This document shows positions 8,872-17,566 of a stretch of 64,000 nt of DNA, in pieces. Numbering within the stretch: position 1 is the first letter of the stretch; every line of letters starts with the position of its first letter. The position numbers and the translations under genes are program-made. The notes beneath the pieces were generated by a model. It had not been told where the DNA came from, did no database searches, and worked only from the letters and a program-made list of their open reading frames with translations. Origin of the DNA: Anaerolinea thermophila (GTDB lineage: Bacteria > Chloroflexota > Anaerolineae > Anaerolineales > Anaerolineaceae); NCBI RefSeq assembly GCF_020723905.1, contig NZ_DYHZ01000008.1, positions 62,001 to 126,000 of the forward strand. Direction: 5' to 3'.

Positions 8872-9552
8872 ATGAGCAAACCAAAAACCATAGCCATTGA
8901 TGGTCCCGCCGCATCGGGAAAATCTACCATTGCCGAAAAACTGGCAAAGGAATTGGGGTATTTATTCTTTGATACCGGGGTCATGTATCGTGCGGTCACG
9001 CTTGCAGCGCTTCGGCGTTTGGGAAACGTGCAGGATGAGCAGGCGGTCACCCGTCTTGCGGAGAGTGTATGGATTGATGTTCGTCCTCCGAGCCAGTCTG
9101 ATGGCAGAAAAGCCGATGTGCTTCTTGATGGAGAGGATGTAACCTGGGCGATTCGTTCCCCTGAAGTGGATGCCAATGTATCGGTTGTCTCGGCTTATCC
9201 GGGGGTGCGCGCCGCCATGACGCAACAACAGCGGCGCATCGGTGAACGTGGAGAGGTGGTCATGGTGGGCAGAGATATTGGCACAGTAGTTCTTCCGGAT
9301 GCCGAGTTGAAAATTTATCTGGATGCCAGTGTGGAAGAACGCGCCCGCCGTCGCTATCTGGAAAACAAGAATCGGGGTATGGACGCCGATTACGAGCAAA
9401 TTCTGGAAAATCTCAAAAAACGTGATGAGATTGACTCAACTCGAGAAGTTGCTCCTCTACGGATAGCCGAGGATGCCCATGTGGTTTTGACGGATGGACT
9501 GAGTATTGAAGAAGTCATGCAACAGGTGCGGAAGTTAGCGCACATAGAATAA
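8872..9552 (+). CDS. cmk: Cytidylate kinase
   Basis: Phosphorylates CMP and dCMP to the diphosphates with ATP. 226 residues, the normal length for bacterial Cmk. The P-loop GPAASGKST is at residues ~10-18, followed by the DTGVMYRAVT and MVGRDIGTVV motifs that bind the nucleotide and the LID-region arginines (VEERARRRY). The ATG at 8872 is chosen because the family begins a few residues before the P-loop; a longer open frame to 8530 runs antisense over the S-component gene. First gene of a run with the histidine kinase (7-base gap). Confidence 0.95.
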   Translation: MSKPKTIAIDGPAASGKSTIAEKLAKELGYLFFDTGVMYRAVTLAALRRLGNVQDEQAVTRLAESVWIDVRPPSQSDGRKADVLLDGEDVTWAIRSPEVDANVSVVSAYPGVRAAMTQQQRRIGERGEVVMVGRDIGTVVLPDAELKIYLDASVEERARRRYLENKNRGMDADYEQILENLKKRDEIDSTREVAPLRIAEDAHVVLTDGLSIEEVMQQVRKLAHIE

Positions 9553-9559
9553 GCATCCC

Positions 9560-11593
9560 ATGGAAAAGCCTTCTGTTCAGGACTTACAGAGTCGGTTTCT
9601 CAACTATTTGAAATCTCGGGATGTTCTGGAGAACCTGCTGAATACGTTTCAGGGTGTGGTGGTGGTTCTCGATCCAGACTTTCACATCATATTTTTCAAC
9701 CGTGCTGCTGAGGAGGTTACTGGCTACACTCAGGCGAAAGTTCAGGGGATGAATTTAGCCGAATTGTTCCTTCCTTTTGAAGAGAAACAGGCGGTTAAGA
9801 ATATTTTTGAAAACTTAAGAAATCATCGTGCCCCCAATCGCTATCGCAACCCCTGGTTGACTCGATGGGGAGAATATCGTTATTTTGAATGGTCTAACAC
9901 CGTTATTCAGGATGAGTCGGGCAATGTGGCTTTCATCATTGGGATGGGCATGGATGTCACTGACAAAGAGGAGATTTTACGAGCCAATCAGACCATGCGG
10001 GCACGGTTTGAGCGGGTTTTCCGGGCAAATCCCATGGGGCTAGCCCTGGTGTCTGGTGAGTCCTTGACCATCAGTGATTGCAACGAGCGTTTTGCGTCCA
10101 TGCTGGAGATTCCCCGTTCCCAACTGATTGGTAAGGACCTGGTTTCCCTGGGAATTCTGGAAACTCCTTATCGTTTCCAGGAAATTGTTTACCGCCATGC
10201 CCGCTTTGGCAATTCGATGACCGAAGAGCGCCCCATTAAAACCGCTTCGGGGAGCACTTTCCATGGGCGAATTTCTCTGGAGCCTATGGACTTAATGGAA
10301 GAGCCAACTCTGGTGCTTACCCTGCAGGATATCACCACTTACGTACAGATCGAATCACGGTTGAAACAGGTAAGCGCTGACCTGGAACGAAAGATCAAAG
10401 AATCCTCACAGGCATATGAGACGGTGCGCCGGGAATTACAGACAGAAGTAGGACGGCGCAGGGCGCTGGAATTATCCTCCCGCCGCTTGCTGGATATCAT
10501 CTGGGAAGCAGGCGAAGCCATTGCCATCATGGATTCAAAAGGATGGGTGGTTTACCTGAACAAGAGCGCCCGCGCTTTGTTAGGTATGGATGAATACACC
10601 CCCATTGCCCAACACCAGAGTATGCTGTACGAGAAGTATAAGAATTTTCCAGTGGTCGTAGAACAGGTGATACCCGCGCTCCTTCAGGAAGGGATGTGGC
10701 GGGGAGAAATGGAGTGGAATTCTGGTTCTTCTGAGGTTCTGTACCTTTCCGTAACTATTCTTGCGCACCGGGATGAACAAGGTAAGGTGCAAAATTTTTC
10801 CCTGATTGCCCATGACATTACAGAGGAAAAGCGTGTTACCGAAGCCATCAAACGGGAATTCCAGCGTGAAAAGGAAGACGCAACCTTGCGTTCATATCTT
10901 TTCTCGGCAACGTCTCATCAATTTCGTACCCCGCTCAGTACCATTCTTTCCTCTACCGAATTACTGGAGACGTATGGTCAGAAATGGGGCTGGGAGAAGT
11001 CGCTTCAGCATCTTCAGCGTATCAAGACTGCTGCTCAGCAGATGAATACCCTGCTGGGAGATATTCTCAAAGTTCTGCGGCTGGAAGCCGAACAGGATCC
11101 TCTGCACATTCAACCGGTAGACGTGCGCAAACTCCTTCGAGAATGTGCCGAGGTGGTAAAAAATGCCCTGGATCCCAACCGGAAAATTTTCCTGGAATGT
11201 GAGGCAGATCATCCCGTTCTTTCCACAGATCCAGACCTGCTCTGGCAGGTGCTGGAGAATCTCCTCACCAACGCAATCAAGTATTCTCCATCGGATACAT
11301 GGATTTATGCGTATATCCGTTCAGCAGATTCGGGTATCCAGATTGAAATCCGCGATGAAGGCATGGGGGTACCTCAGGATGAACTTCCTTTGCTTTTTGA
11401 ACCGTTTTATCGTGCCAGTAACACCAGTGGAATATCCGGAAGCGGTCTGGGGTTGATGATAGTGCGGAAAGCACTGGAACGCCTCCGGGGAACGATAGAT
11501 TTTTCCAGTGAACTACATCACGGTTCGGTGGTTACCGTGACGTTGACAGATTTGAGCCATTTCCAGGAAGCGAAGGGAGAACCGGGAAATTGA
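9560..11593 (+). CDS. Cytoplasmic PAS-domain sensor histidine kinase
   Basis: 677 residues, no membrane segment or signal peptide. Three PAS-type sensor regions lie at about 20-135, 145-265 and 305-430, with a short coiled coil before the third. A HisKA domain follows with phospho-acceptor His453 in SHQFRTPL, then an HATPase domain with N-box (NLLTNAIKYSP), G1 (DEGMGVP) and G2 (GSGLGLMIV). The residue after the histidine is Gln rather than the usual Glu/Asp. The next gene, a receiver protein, overlaps by four bases, so they are the likely signalling pair. The signal is unknown; the PAS domains suggest an intracellular small molecule or redox cue. Confidence 0.92.
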   Translation: MEKPSVQDLQSRFLNYLKSRDVLENLLNTFQGVVVVLDPDFHIIFFNRAAEEVTGYTQAKVQGMNLAELFLPFEEKQAVKNIFENLRNHRAPNRYRNPWLTRWGEYRYFEWSNTVIQDESGNVAFIIGMGMDVTDKEEILRANQTMRARFERVFRANPMGLALVSGESLTISDCNERFASMLEIPRSQLIGKDLVSLGILETPYRFQEIVYRHARFGNSMTEERPIKTASGSTFHGRISLEPMDLMEEPTLVLTLQDITTYVQIESRLKQVSADLERKIKESSQAYETVRRELQTEVGRRRALELSSRRLLDIIWEAGEAIAIMDSKGWVVYLNKSARALLGMDEYTPIAQHQSMLYEKYKNFPVVVEQVIPALLQEGMWRGEMEWNSGSSEVLYLSVTILAHRDEQGKVQNFSLIAHDITEEKRVTEAIKREFQREKEDATLRSYLFSATSHQFRTPLSTILSSTELLETYGQKWGWEKSLQHLQRIKTAAQQMNTLLGDILKVLRLEAEQDPLHIQPVDVRKLLRECAEVVKNALDPNRKIFLECEADHPVLSTDPDLLWQVLENLLTNAIKYSPSDTWIYAYIRSADSGIQIEIRDEGMGVPQDELPLLFEPFYRASNTSGISGSGLGLMIVRKALERLRGTIDFSSELHHGSVVTVTLTDLSHFQEAKGEPGN

Positions 11594-12681
11594 CACGGAT
11601 TCTGGTTGTGGAAGATGAGGAACTGGTTCGCGCCAACATCGTAGACCTGCTGGAAGCCGAGGGTTACGAAACACAGGAAGCCAGCGATGGGGAGCAAGCC
11701 CTTCATTTGCTCTGGCAGAATCCGCCAGATCTGATTTTGTGCGATGTGCGTATGCCAAAACTGGATGGGTTTGCCTTGCTTTCCCGTCTCAGTCAGGAGC
11801 CGCGTCTGCGGGTGATTCCATTTATCTTTCTCACGGCTCGTGTGGAGCGGGAGGATCAGCGTCTTGGGATGAACCTTGGAGCGGATGATTACATCACCAA
11901 GCCTTTTAGCCGCAAGGACTTACTCACTGCAGTGCAGCGCCGACTGGAAAAACGCCGTCATATCAGCGAAACGGCTGTTCATCATCACGCTCATACCGTT
12001 GAACAAATTCTTAATGATTTACCGGATGACCTGATGACTCCCCTTCAGCGTTTACTGGCGTTTTCCCAGTCTATGATGAATATGACGGAGTTGCCCGCCC
12101 GGATTGGAGAGATACGAGACCTGGGACGCCAGTTGCATAAAACCACCCGTCAGTTGCTCAACCTGGTCCGCCAGTACGTTCTTTTGAACCGTTTGCTTCA
12201 ACTGGGAAAAGATCTGGAGCAGGTTCAAGCCCTCCGGATGCTGGTTACTCTCACTGCCCATGAGGTGATTCAGGATGTCGCCCTTTCATTTGCAGAGCAG
12301 GGAGGGCGAAAGAATGATCTTGAGATAGAACTGGAACCGGTCTCTCTGGCAATGGGTGAAGAATGGCTGGTGAATCTGCTGGAATGCGGACTGGATTGGG
12401 CGCTTTCTCACTCCCTGTATGGAGAAAGAATTATCCTGACCGGAAAGGTACTTTCTGCCAGCAGTTATGAATTACGCCTGTCCTATTCGCCCATCCATCC
12501 ACTGGTTGAGGAAATTTATCCTTCCCCGATTCCAGAGAAAAAGCCCTTAACCTTTCGCTTGATGGAAGGAATTCTTGAATTGCATGATGGCAGTTTGGGT
12601 TTTACCTCTAATGCTGCCAGATCTGAATTTCGTTTTTCCCTCAAAAGCCAGAATGGCGAAAGGAGACTTTTGCATGTGTGA
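11590..12681 (+). CDS. Receiver domain fused to a degenerate histidine-kinase-like module
   Basis: 363 residues starting with TTG at 11590, whose TTGA overlaps the stop of the kinase gene; a GGGA site precedes it. Residues 1-125 form a receiver domain with the acidic pair EDE, phospho-acceptor Asp52 (LCDVRMP), Thr in FLTAR and Lys in ITKPF. The rest is not a DNA-binding domain. Residues ~135-200 look like a HisKA hairpin in which the His-containing box is replaced by DDLMTPLQ. Residues ~250-360 resemble an ATPase fold in which the N-box is replaced by LLECGLDWALS. It is therefore probably a non-catalytic output or adaptor. The 3' end overlaps the dipeptidase start by 8 bases. Confidence 0.85.
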   Translation: MTRILVVEDEELVRANIVDLLEAEGYETQEASDGEQALHLLWQNPPDLILCDVRMPKLDGFALLSRLSQEPRLRVIPFIFLTARVEREDQRLGMNLGADDYITKPFSRKDLLTAVQRRLEKRRHISETAVHHHAHTVEQILNDLPDDLMTPLQRLLAFSQSMMNMTELPARIGEIRDLGRQLHKTTRQLLNLVRQYVLLNRLLQLGKDLEQVQALRMLVTLTAHEVIQDVALSFAEQGGRKNDLEIELEPVSLAMGEEWLVNLLECGLDWALSHSLYGERIILTGKVLSASSYELRLSYSPIHPLVEEIYPSPIPEKKPLTFRLMEGILELHDGSLGFTSNAARSEFRFSLKSQNGERRLLHV

Positions 12682-14005
12682 CACCTTTGTGGTCTTGCCT
12701 GAACGTACTGGCGGCTGGGGCACCCTTCTGGGAAAAAACTCTGACCGCGAACCCAATGAAGCCCATCAGGTGGTGTACATCCCGGCACAGGATTTTCCGG
12801 AAGGAGCAACCGTGCACTGCACCTATCGGGAAATTCCGCAGGTCCGGCATACGTTTGCCGTGCTCCTGATGAAGCCCTTCTGGATCTGGGGAGCGGAGAT
12901 GGGGGTGAATGAACATGGGGTGGCGATTGGCAATGAAGCCGTATTTACCCGCATTCCTTACCAGAAAGATGCCCGATTAACAGGAATGGATTTGCTTCGT
13001 CTGGCTTTGGAGCGTTCTGCGTCGGCGGAAGAAGCCTTAAATGTGATTGTGGAATTGCTGGAACAGTATGGACAGGGTGGAAATTGTGGATTGACGCACG
13101 GCTTTTACTATCACAACAGTTACCTGATTGCTGATCCCCGATCGGCATGGGTGCTGGAAACGGCGGGAGAGCACTGGGTAGCGGAGAAGGTTCAAGGAAT
13201 TCGCACCATTTCTAATGCATTGACGATTGGGGAAACGTGGGACCGGATTTCTCCTCAGGCTATTTCTTTTGCCCGCCAGCAGGGATGGTTGCCACAAGGA
13301 AAAGCATTCTCCTTTTCCGGGGTATATTCGGACTTTTTATACACTACCTTTGGCGCGGGACGTTTCCGTCAGTCCTGTACAACACGGTTATTGCTGGAGT
13401 CTCAACAACCGGTGGACGTGCATCGGGCTTTTCAAGTGTTGAGGGCGCATGGTACTGGAGAAAATGAAGAAAACTGGCGTCCAGATGTGGCTGTTCACGG
13501 TGCAGATGTATGCATGCATGCGGGGTGGGGTCCCATTCGTGTCAGTCAGACAACGGGCTCGGCAGTATTTGAATTGCGCGAAGATGGGGTGCGGGTGTGG
13601 GTAACGGCTACTGCCGCACCCTGTACTTCCATCTACAAACCGCTCTGGATGGACACATCTATCCCCTGGCAATCTGAGCCGGAACCGACGGCGGTTTATA
13701 ACCCTGCCTGTCTCTGGTGGCGGCATGAGCGTTTGCATCGCCAGACTCTGGAGAACTATCCTCAGCGTATTCAGTTGTATCGTGCAGAACGGGATGCTTT
13801 AGAGGCACGTTTCTTGCAAGGAATACCGGCAATGCAGGCATCGGTTGCCGAGCGAAGCCGCTATGCTCAGACCTGCTTTGAGATGGCTGAACAGGCTGAA
13901 GCCCACTGGCTGGAATTGATCCGTGGGGCAGGCAGGGAGAATCGGCGTTTTTATACACGCTGGGCATGGAAGAAATTCAATCAACAGGCAAAAATGCCCG
14001 CCTGA
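12674..14005 (+). CDS. C69-family dipeptidase (secernin-like Ntn hydrolase)
   Basis: 443 residues. The start at 12674 is fixed by a strong AAGGAG site and by Cys2 (MCDTF), which in this N-terminal nucleophile family becomes the catalytic residue after removal of Met. The following GKNSDREPNE and GVNEHGVAIGNEA motifs are typical of peptidase family C69 and the related secernins. The known activity is hydrolysis of dipeptides, but some members have other amidohydrolase or even non-enzymatic roles. It overlaps the end of the receiver gene, so it belongs to the cmk-kinase-receiver transcript; a functional link to that signalling pair is not evident. Confidence 0.88.
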   Translation: MCDTFVVLPERTGGWGTLLGKNSDREPNEAHQVVYIPAQDFPEGATVHCTYREIPQVRHTFAVLLMKPFWIWGAEMGVNEHGVAIGNEAVFTRIPYQKDARLTGMDLLRLALERSASAEEALNVIVELLEQYGQGGNCGLTHGFYYHNSYLIADPRSAWVLETAGEHWVAEKVQGIRTISNALTIGETWDRISPQAISFARQQGWLPQGKAFSFSGVYSDFLYTTFGAGRFRQSCTTRLLLESQQPVDVHRAFQVLRAHGTGENEENWRPDVAVHGADVCMHAGWGPIRVSQTTGSAVFELREDGVRVWVTATAAPCTSIYKPLWMDTSIPWQSEPEPTAVYNPACLWWRHERLHRQTLENYPQRIQLYRAERDALEARFLQGIPAMQASVAERSRYAQTCFEMAEQAEAHWLELIRGAGRENRRFYTRWAWKKFNQQAKMPA

Positions 14006-14030
14006 ACAGGGCTGGACAACAGATAAATGC

Positions 14031-14036
14031 TATAAT
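14031..14036 (+). promoter_or_regulatory. -10 box of the large histidine kinase gene
   Basis: A perfect TATAAT about 20 bases before the ATG at 14057, leaving a predicted leader near 14 nt. The -35 region is not convincing. Confidence 0.5.
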
Positions 14037-14056
14037 CGAGCCAGAACCTGAGTGCT

Positions 14057-17000
14057 ATGGAATTTATACCCGGTTTCGTTGTAACCCAACCCCAGATGAT
14101 TCTCCCTAACCATGTTGTTGGGTGGTTAGGCTGGTTGCTCTTTGTGGGATTGATTCTACTGGGATTGAAAGTTACCTGGGAAAACCCCACGGGTGTCTTA
14201 AGACGGCGCTGGTGGTTCTGGGTGCTTTTGTTTGTTCTGGTACCGGTGACCACCTTAACTATGGCAATCCGGTTGCCGGGGCAGAGCATGCCTTTGCCCG
14301 GTGTTCCGCAGTCTATCCCGCCGATGATGTTGATCTTCAGCGCTTTCCCGTGGGTTCTGGCGGCGGGAATCCTGGGTCCATTTCCTGCTGTGGTCACCGG
14401 GGCTTTTACCGGGCTGATGCTGGGACTTTTCCACACCAACAGCCTCTTTGCACCCCTGGAAATAGCCGGGTTGGCTCTGGCGTATAGTTTTGCAATTCGG
14501 CAACGTTACCGCACGCAGTTTTTCCATGTGTTACGTCATCCTCTGGGGGCGGCATTGGTGCTGGCTGTGGCTTATGCGCCGGTGTACATGCTTTCCATGC
14601 TGTTTGCTGCCAATGGTTCGCTGGCGGTGCGTCTGGACTATGCTATTACGCAGACCTGGTGGATTATGCTTGCCCGGGCAGGGGAGATGCTCCTCGCCAG
14701 TGTGGTGGGCGAAATCCTGTACCTGACCCGCCCACTCTGGTGGGGGTGTATGGGGCCACTCCTGCCCACACCCATTGAGAGCAGTTTAAAGACTCGCTTT
14801 TACGCGGGTACTATTCCTCTCGTGGCTGTGCTCTTTATCACTCTCACTGTGGGTGATTGGCTGGTTGCTGGCAACGCGGCTCGTCAACTGGTGCAGGATC
14901 AACTGGCAAACACCGCCCAAATGGCGGCGGAAAGCATTCCCTACTTTCTGGAGGCTGGACAGAGCCTGATCCTTACGCTGGCGACTCCGGATCTGTTAAA
15001 TTTTCCCCCTGATGCGCTGGAAGGGCAACTGTCCACACGTTTGCGTTCGGTGCCATTTTTCCGGGAGATGGTTTTCTTAAACCAGGAAGGCAAAATCCTG
15101 GCTGCCTATCCTCAAAACAACATCCAGGTTGTGAGTTTAAGCGAAGAAGAACTGGCTGGCGTCGATCTGGCCTTGAAGGGTGTGCCTTCGCAAATGTACA
15201 CCGTTCCGGCAGTAAATGGAGAATCGTCAGCGCAAATTTCTTTCCTTGCGGGTGTAAAGGATAGTGATGGCATGGTCAGGGGTGTCTTGCTGGGGCGCAC
15301 CGATTTAATTTCCAATCCCTTCACTCAGGCGACTGTCCATGCCATTCAACAAATCCAGGAAAAATTCGGCGGCACAGGATTGTTCCTGGATGAATACGGG
15401 ACGGTGATCTATCCGGTGGGAGAGGATGGCACGGCGGAATATACCGGGACAATTCCTCAAAAGCCTTTTGAGGAAGCCCTCTTGCCCGATGGACGGCGGG
15501 GTTACATCTACGCCCGCCAGACCATTGGCAGACCGTGGAGCATTATCCTTTTTGTGCCTGCGGAATACACTCAACAACTGGCGCTCCGCATTGCCATTCC
15601 TTTACTGCTTATCCTCATTCTGGTCTCTGCACTGGCATTTGTCCTGCTTCGTCTTGGCTTGACTCCGGTTGTCTATTTGCTGCAGGAACTGGCAGGTCAA
15701 GCCAATCTGATTGCCCGGGGCGATCTGGATCGTCCATTACCCATTCGTGGAGAGGATGAGATTGCTCGACTGGGGTTTGCCTTCGAGCAAATGCGGAAGA
15801 GCCTCAAAGCCCGTCTGGATGAACTGAACCGCCTGCTGGTGGTTTCTCAGGGTGTTGCTCAGAACCTTGAGATTCACAAAGCCGTTCAACCCGTCCTGGA
15901 GGCGGCTTTGCAAGACGGCGCCTGTCTGGCGCGGGTTGTTCTGATTCGTGATGTGGTTCTGGAAGCCCCGGAAAGTAACACCGTTTCTTTTGGGGAAGGC
16001 AGGCTCTCGCTGGGTTTTGCTTATCTGGATGAGCCTCTGTTTGATTTTGCTGAACAGCATGGCATGGCAAGTTTTCCCAATCCAGCCCGAATGCGGCGTT
16101 TGACCATGCCTTCTGGAAAAGCCCTGCCCGGCGCGCTGGCGGTTGTTGCCATCCGTTATGAAGGGGAGTATTTTGGGGTACTCTGGGTGGCATACGAACA
16201 ACCACACACTTTTTCGGACGAAGAAATGCGTTTCCTCTCCACGCTGGCGGGACAGGTGGCAGTAGCCGCCGCCAGCGCTCGTCTGTATGCCATGGCAGAA
16301 ATCGGACGTCAGCGCCTGGAAGCCGTTTTAGCCTCTTCGCCGGAACCGGTGCTGGTTGTGGATGAAAAAGAGCATTTGTTGTTGCTCAACCAGGCGGCAT
16401 TGCAGGTGCCCGGGTTGTTGCTCATGGCGGAACCCAACAAACCGATTCACGAGGTGGTGGCACAACCCGATTTGGTGGCGCTGTTGAAGTCTCCGCTGGA
16501 TAAACGGGTGCTTTCCCGCGAAATTACCTTCCCGAATAACCGGGTGTATTACGCCAGCGTATCAGCCGTGATGGCTGAAGGCAAGCCGGTTGGGCGCATT
16601 TGCACCTTGAGAGACATTACCCACTTCAAAGAACTGGATCAGATCAAGTCTGATTTCGTCGCTACTGTGAGCCATGGCCTCCGCTCGCCACTGACCCTGA
16701 TGAAAGGGTACACGACCATGCTCCAGATGGTCGGTGAACTCAACGATCAGCAAAAAACCTACGTACAGAAAATTATTAGCAGTGTCGAGACCATGTCTCG
16801 ACTGGTCAATAATCTGCTGGATCTGGGGCGTATTGAAGCCGGCATTGGTTTGCAGATTGAAAAAGTCATGATTACTCAAGTGGTGGATGAAGTCCTCAAT
16901 GCTCTTCAACCACAGGCAACCCAGAAACAGATTGAACTGGAAAAAGAGTGGACTTCGAATACCCCCCTGGCTGTTGTGGAAGGTGACCGGGCTCTGCTTC

Positions 17001-17347
17001 AGCAAGCCCTGTACAATCTGGTAGAAAATGCCATCAAATATACGCCAGCAGGAGGGAAGGTGAGCGTTCGCCTGGAAGAACGCCATGAAAGCCTGGTAGT
17101 GCGAGTCATTGATACTGGGATTGGGATTGCCCCCCTCGATTTGCCGCGTCTCTTCGAAAAATTTTACCGCAGTGGGCGTCGGGAGTCCTATCAACAACGC
17201 GGTTCCGGTTTAGGACTGGCAATTGTAAAATCCATTGTCGATCGCCATCATGGGCGTGTGTGGGTGGAAAGCCAGTTGGGCAAGGGCAGTACCTTCTCGA
17301 TGGAACTTCCCTTCCGACAACCGGTTCCTCAACCGGTTAGGGGGTAA
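14057..17347 (+). CDS. Large membrane sensor histidine kinase (TM - extracytoplasmic sensor - HAMP - GAF - PAS - HisKA - HATPase)
   Basis: 1096 residues. The first ~240 residues hold about six hydrophobic helices (MASE-like). A further helix, an extracytoplasmic region of ~230 residues (~280-510) and another helix lead to a HAMP linker (~530-590). A GAF-like region (~600-745), a PAS domain (~755-865), a HisKA domain with His873 (SHGLRSPL) and an ATPase domain (ENAIKYTP, DTGIGIAP, GSGLGLAIV) follow. The residue after the phospho-histidine is Gly, not Glu/Asp. No response regulator is adjacent downstream; the receiver-pseudokinase at 11590 is the nearest candidate. The stimulus is unknown. Confidence 0.9.
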   Translation: MEFIPGFVVTQPQMILPNHVVGWLGWLLFVGLILLGLKVTWENPTGVLRRRWWFWVLLFVLVPVTTLTMAIRLPGQSMPLPGVPQSIPPMMLIFSAFPWVLAAGILGPFPAVVTGAFTGLMLGLFHTNSLFAPLEIAGLALAYSFAIRQRYRTQFFHVLRHPLGAALVLAVAYAPVYMLSMLFAANGSLAVRLDYAITQTWWIMLARAGEMLLASVVGEILYLTRPLWWGCMGPLLPTPIESSLKTRFYAGTIPLVAVLFITLTVGDWLVAGNAARQLVQDQLANTAQMAAESIPYFLEAGQSLILTLATPDLLNFPPDALEGQLSTRLRSVPFFREMVFLNQEGKILAAYPQNNIQVVSLSEEELAGVDLALKGVPSQMYTVPAVNGESSAQISFLAGVKDSDGMVRGVLLGRTDLISNPFTQATVHAIQQIQEKFGGTGLFLDEYGTVIYPVGEDGTAEYTGTIPQKPFEEALLPDGRRGYIYARQTIGRPWSIILFVPAEYTQQLALRIAIPLLLILILVSALAFVLLRLGLTPVVYLLQELAGQANLIARGDLDRPLPIRGEDEIARLGFAFEQMRKSLKARLDELNRLLVVSQGVAQNLEIHKAVQPVLEAALQDGACLARVVLIRDVVLEAPESNTVSFGEGRLSLGFAYLDEPLFDFAEQHGMASFPNPARMRRLTMPSGKALPGALAVVAIRYEGEYFGVLWVAYEQPHTFSDEEMRFLSTLAGQVAVAAASARLYAMAEIGRQRLEAVLASSPEPVLVVDEKEHLLLLNQAALQVPGLLLMAEPNKPIHEVVAQPDLVALLKSPLDKRVLSREITFPNNRVYYASVSAVMAEGKPVGRICTLRDITHFKELDQIKSDFVATVSHGLRSPLTLMKGYTTMLQMVGELNDQQKTYVQKIISSVETMSRLVNNLLDLGRIEAGIGLQIEKVMITQVVDEVLNALQPQATQKQIELEKEWTSNTPLAVVEGDRALLQQALYNLVENAIKYTPAGGKVSVRLEERHESLVVRVIDTGIGIAPLDLPRLFEKFYRSGRRESYQQRGSGLGLAIVKSIVDRHHGRVWVESQLGKGSTFSMELPFRQPVPQPVRG

Positions 17348-17368
17348 TTTTTGTGGTAAAATTACCCC
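17341..17368 (+). terminator. Hairpin overlapping the kinase stop codon
   Basis: An 11-bp perfect stem (17341-17351 with 17358-17368) contains the TAA stop codon in its first arm. No T-run follows, so it is either a weak or factor-assisted terminator or an mRNA end-stabilising hairpin. Confidence 0.5.
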
Positions 17369-17414
17369 TCAGGAGGGGGATCTCAAAAAACCGGATACAA
17401 AATCTTAAAAAAAG

Positions 17415-17442
17415 TTGCAATTGAGAAGAAGCGTGATATAAT
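17415..17442 (+). promoter_or_regulatory. rpoC promoter
   Basis: TTGCAA (17415-17420), 16 bases, TATAAT (17437-17442). The predicted leader is about 118 nt. rpoC therefore appears to have its own promoter rather than depending on an upstream rpoB. Confidence 0.7.
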
Positions 17443-17485
17443 TGCAGATTGCATGCTTTCTATGGTTTTGCGTTTTTTGATCGTT

Positions 17486-17523
17486 GAGCCAGCGCCTTTA
17501 CTTGATTTTAAGGCGCGTGGCTC
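17486..17523 (+). promoter_or_regulatory. Attenuator-like hairpin in the rpoC leader
   Basis: Stem 17486-17498 with 17510-17523 (12 pairs, one small bulge), GC-rich and followed by TGTTTTG. It lies between the rpoC promoter and the AGGAGG ribosome site (17554-17559), the position of a transcription attenuator. No other promoter is visible between it and the gene. Confidence 0.55.
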
Positions 17524-17566
17524 TGTTTTGTAGTGTTCCATCAGGTTTCGAACAGGAGGCTTTTTA

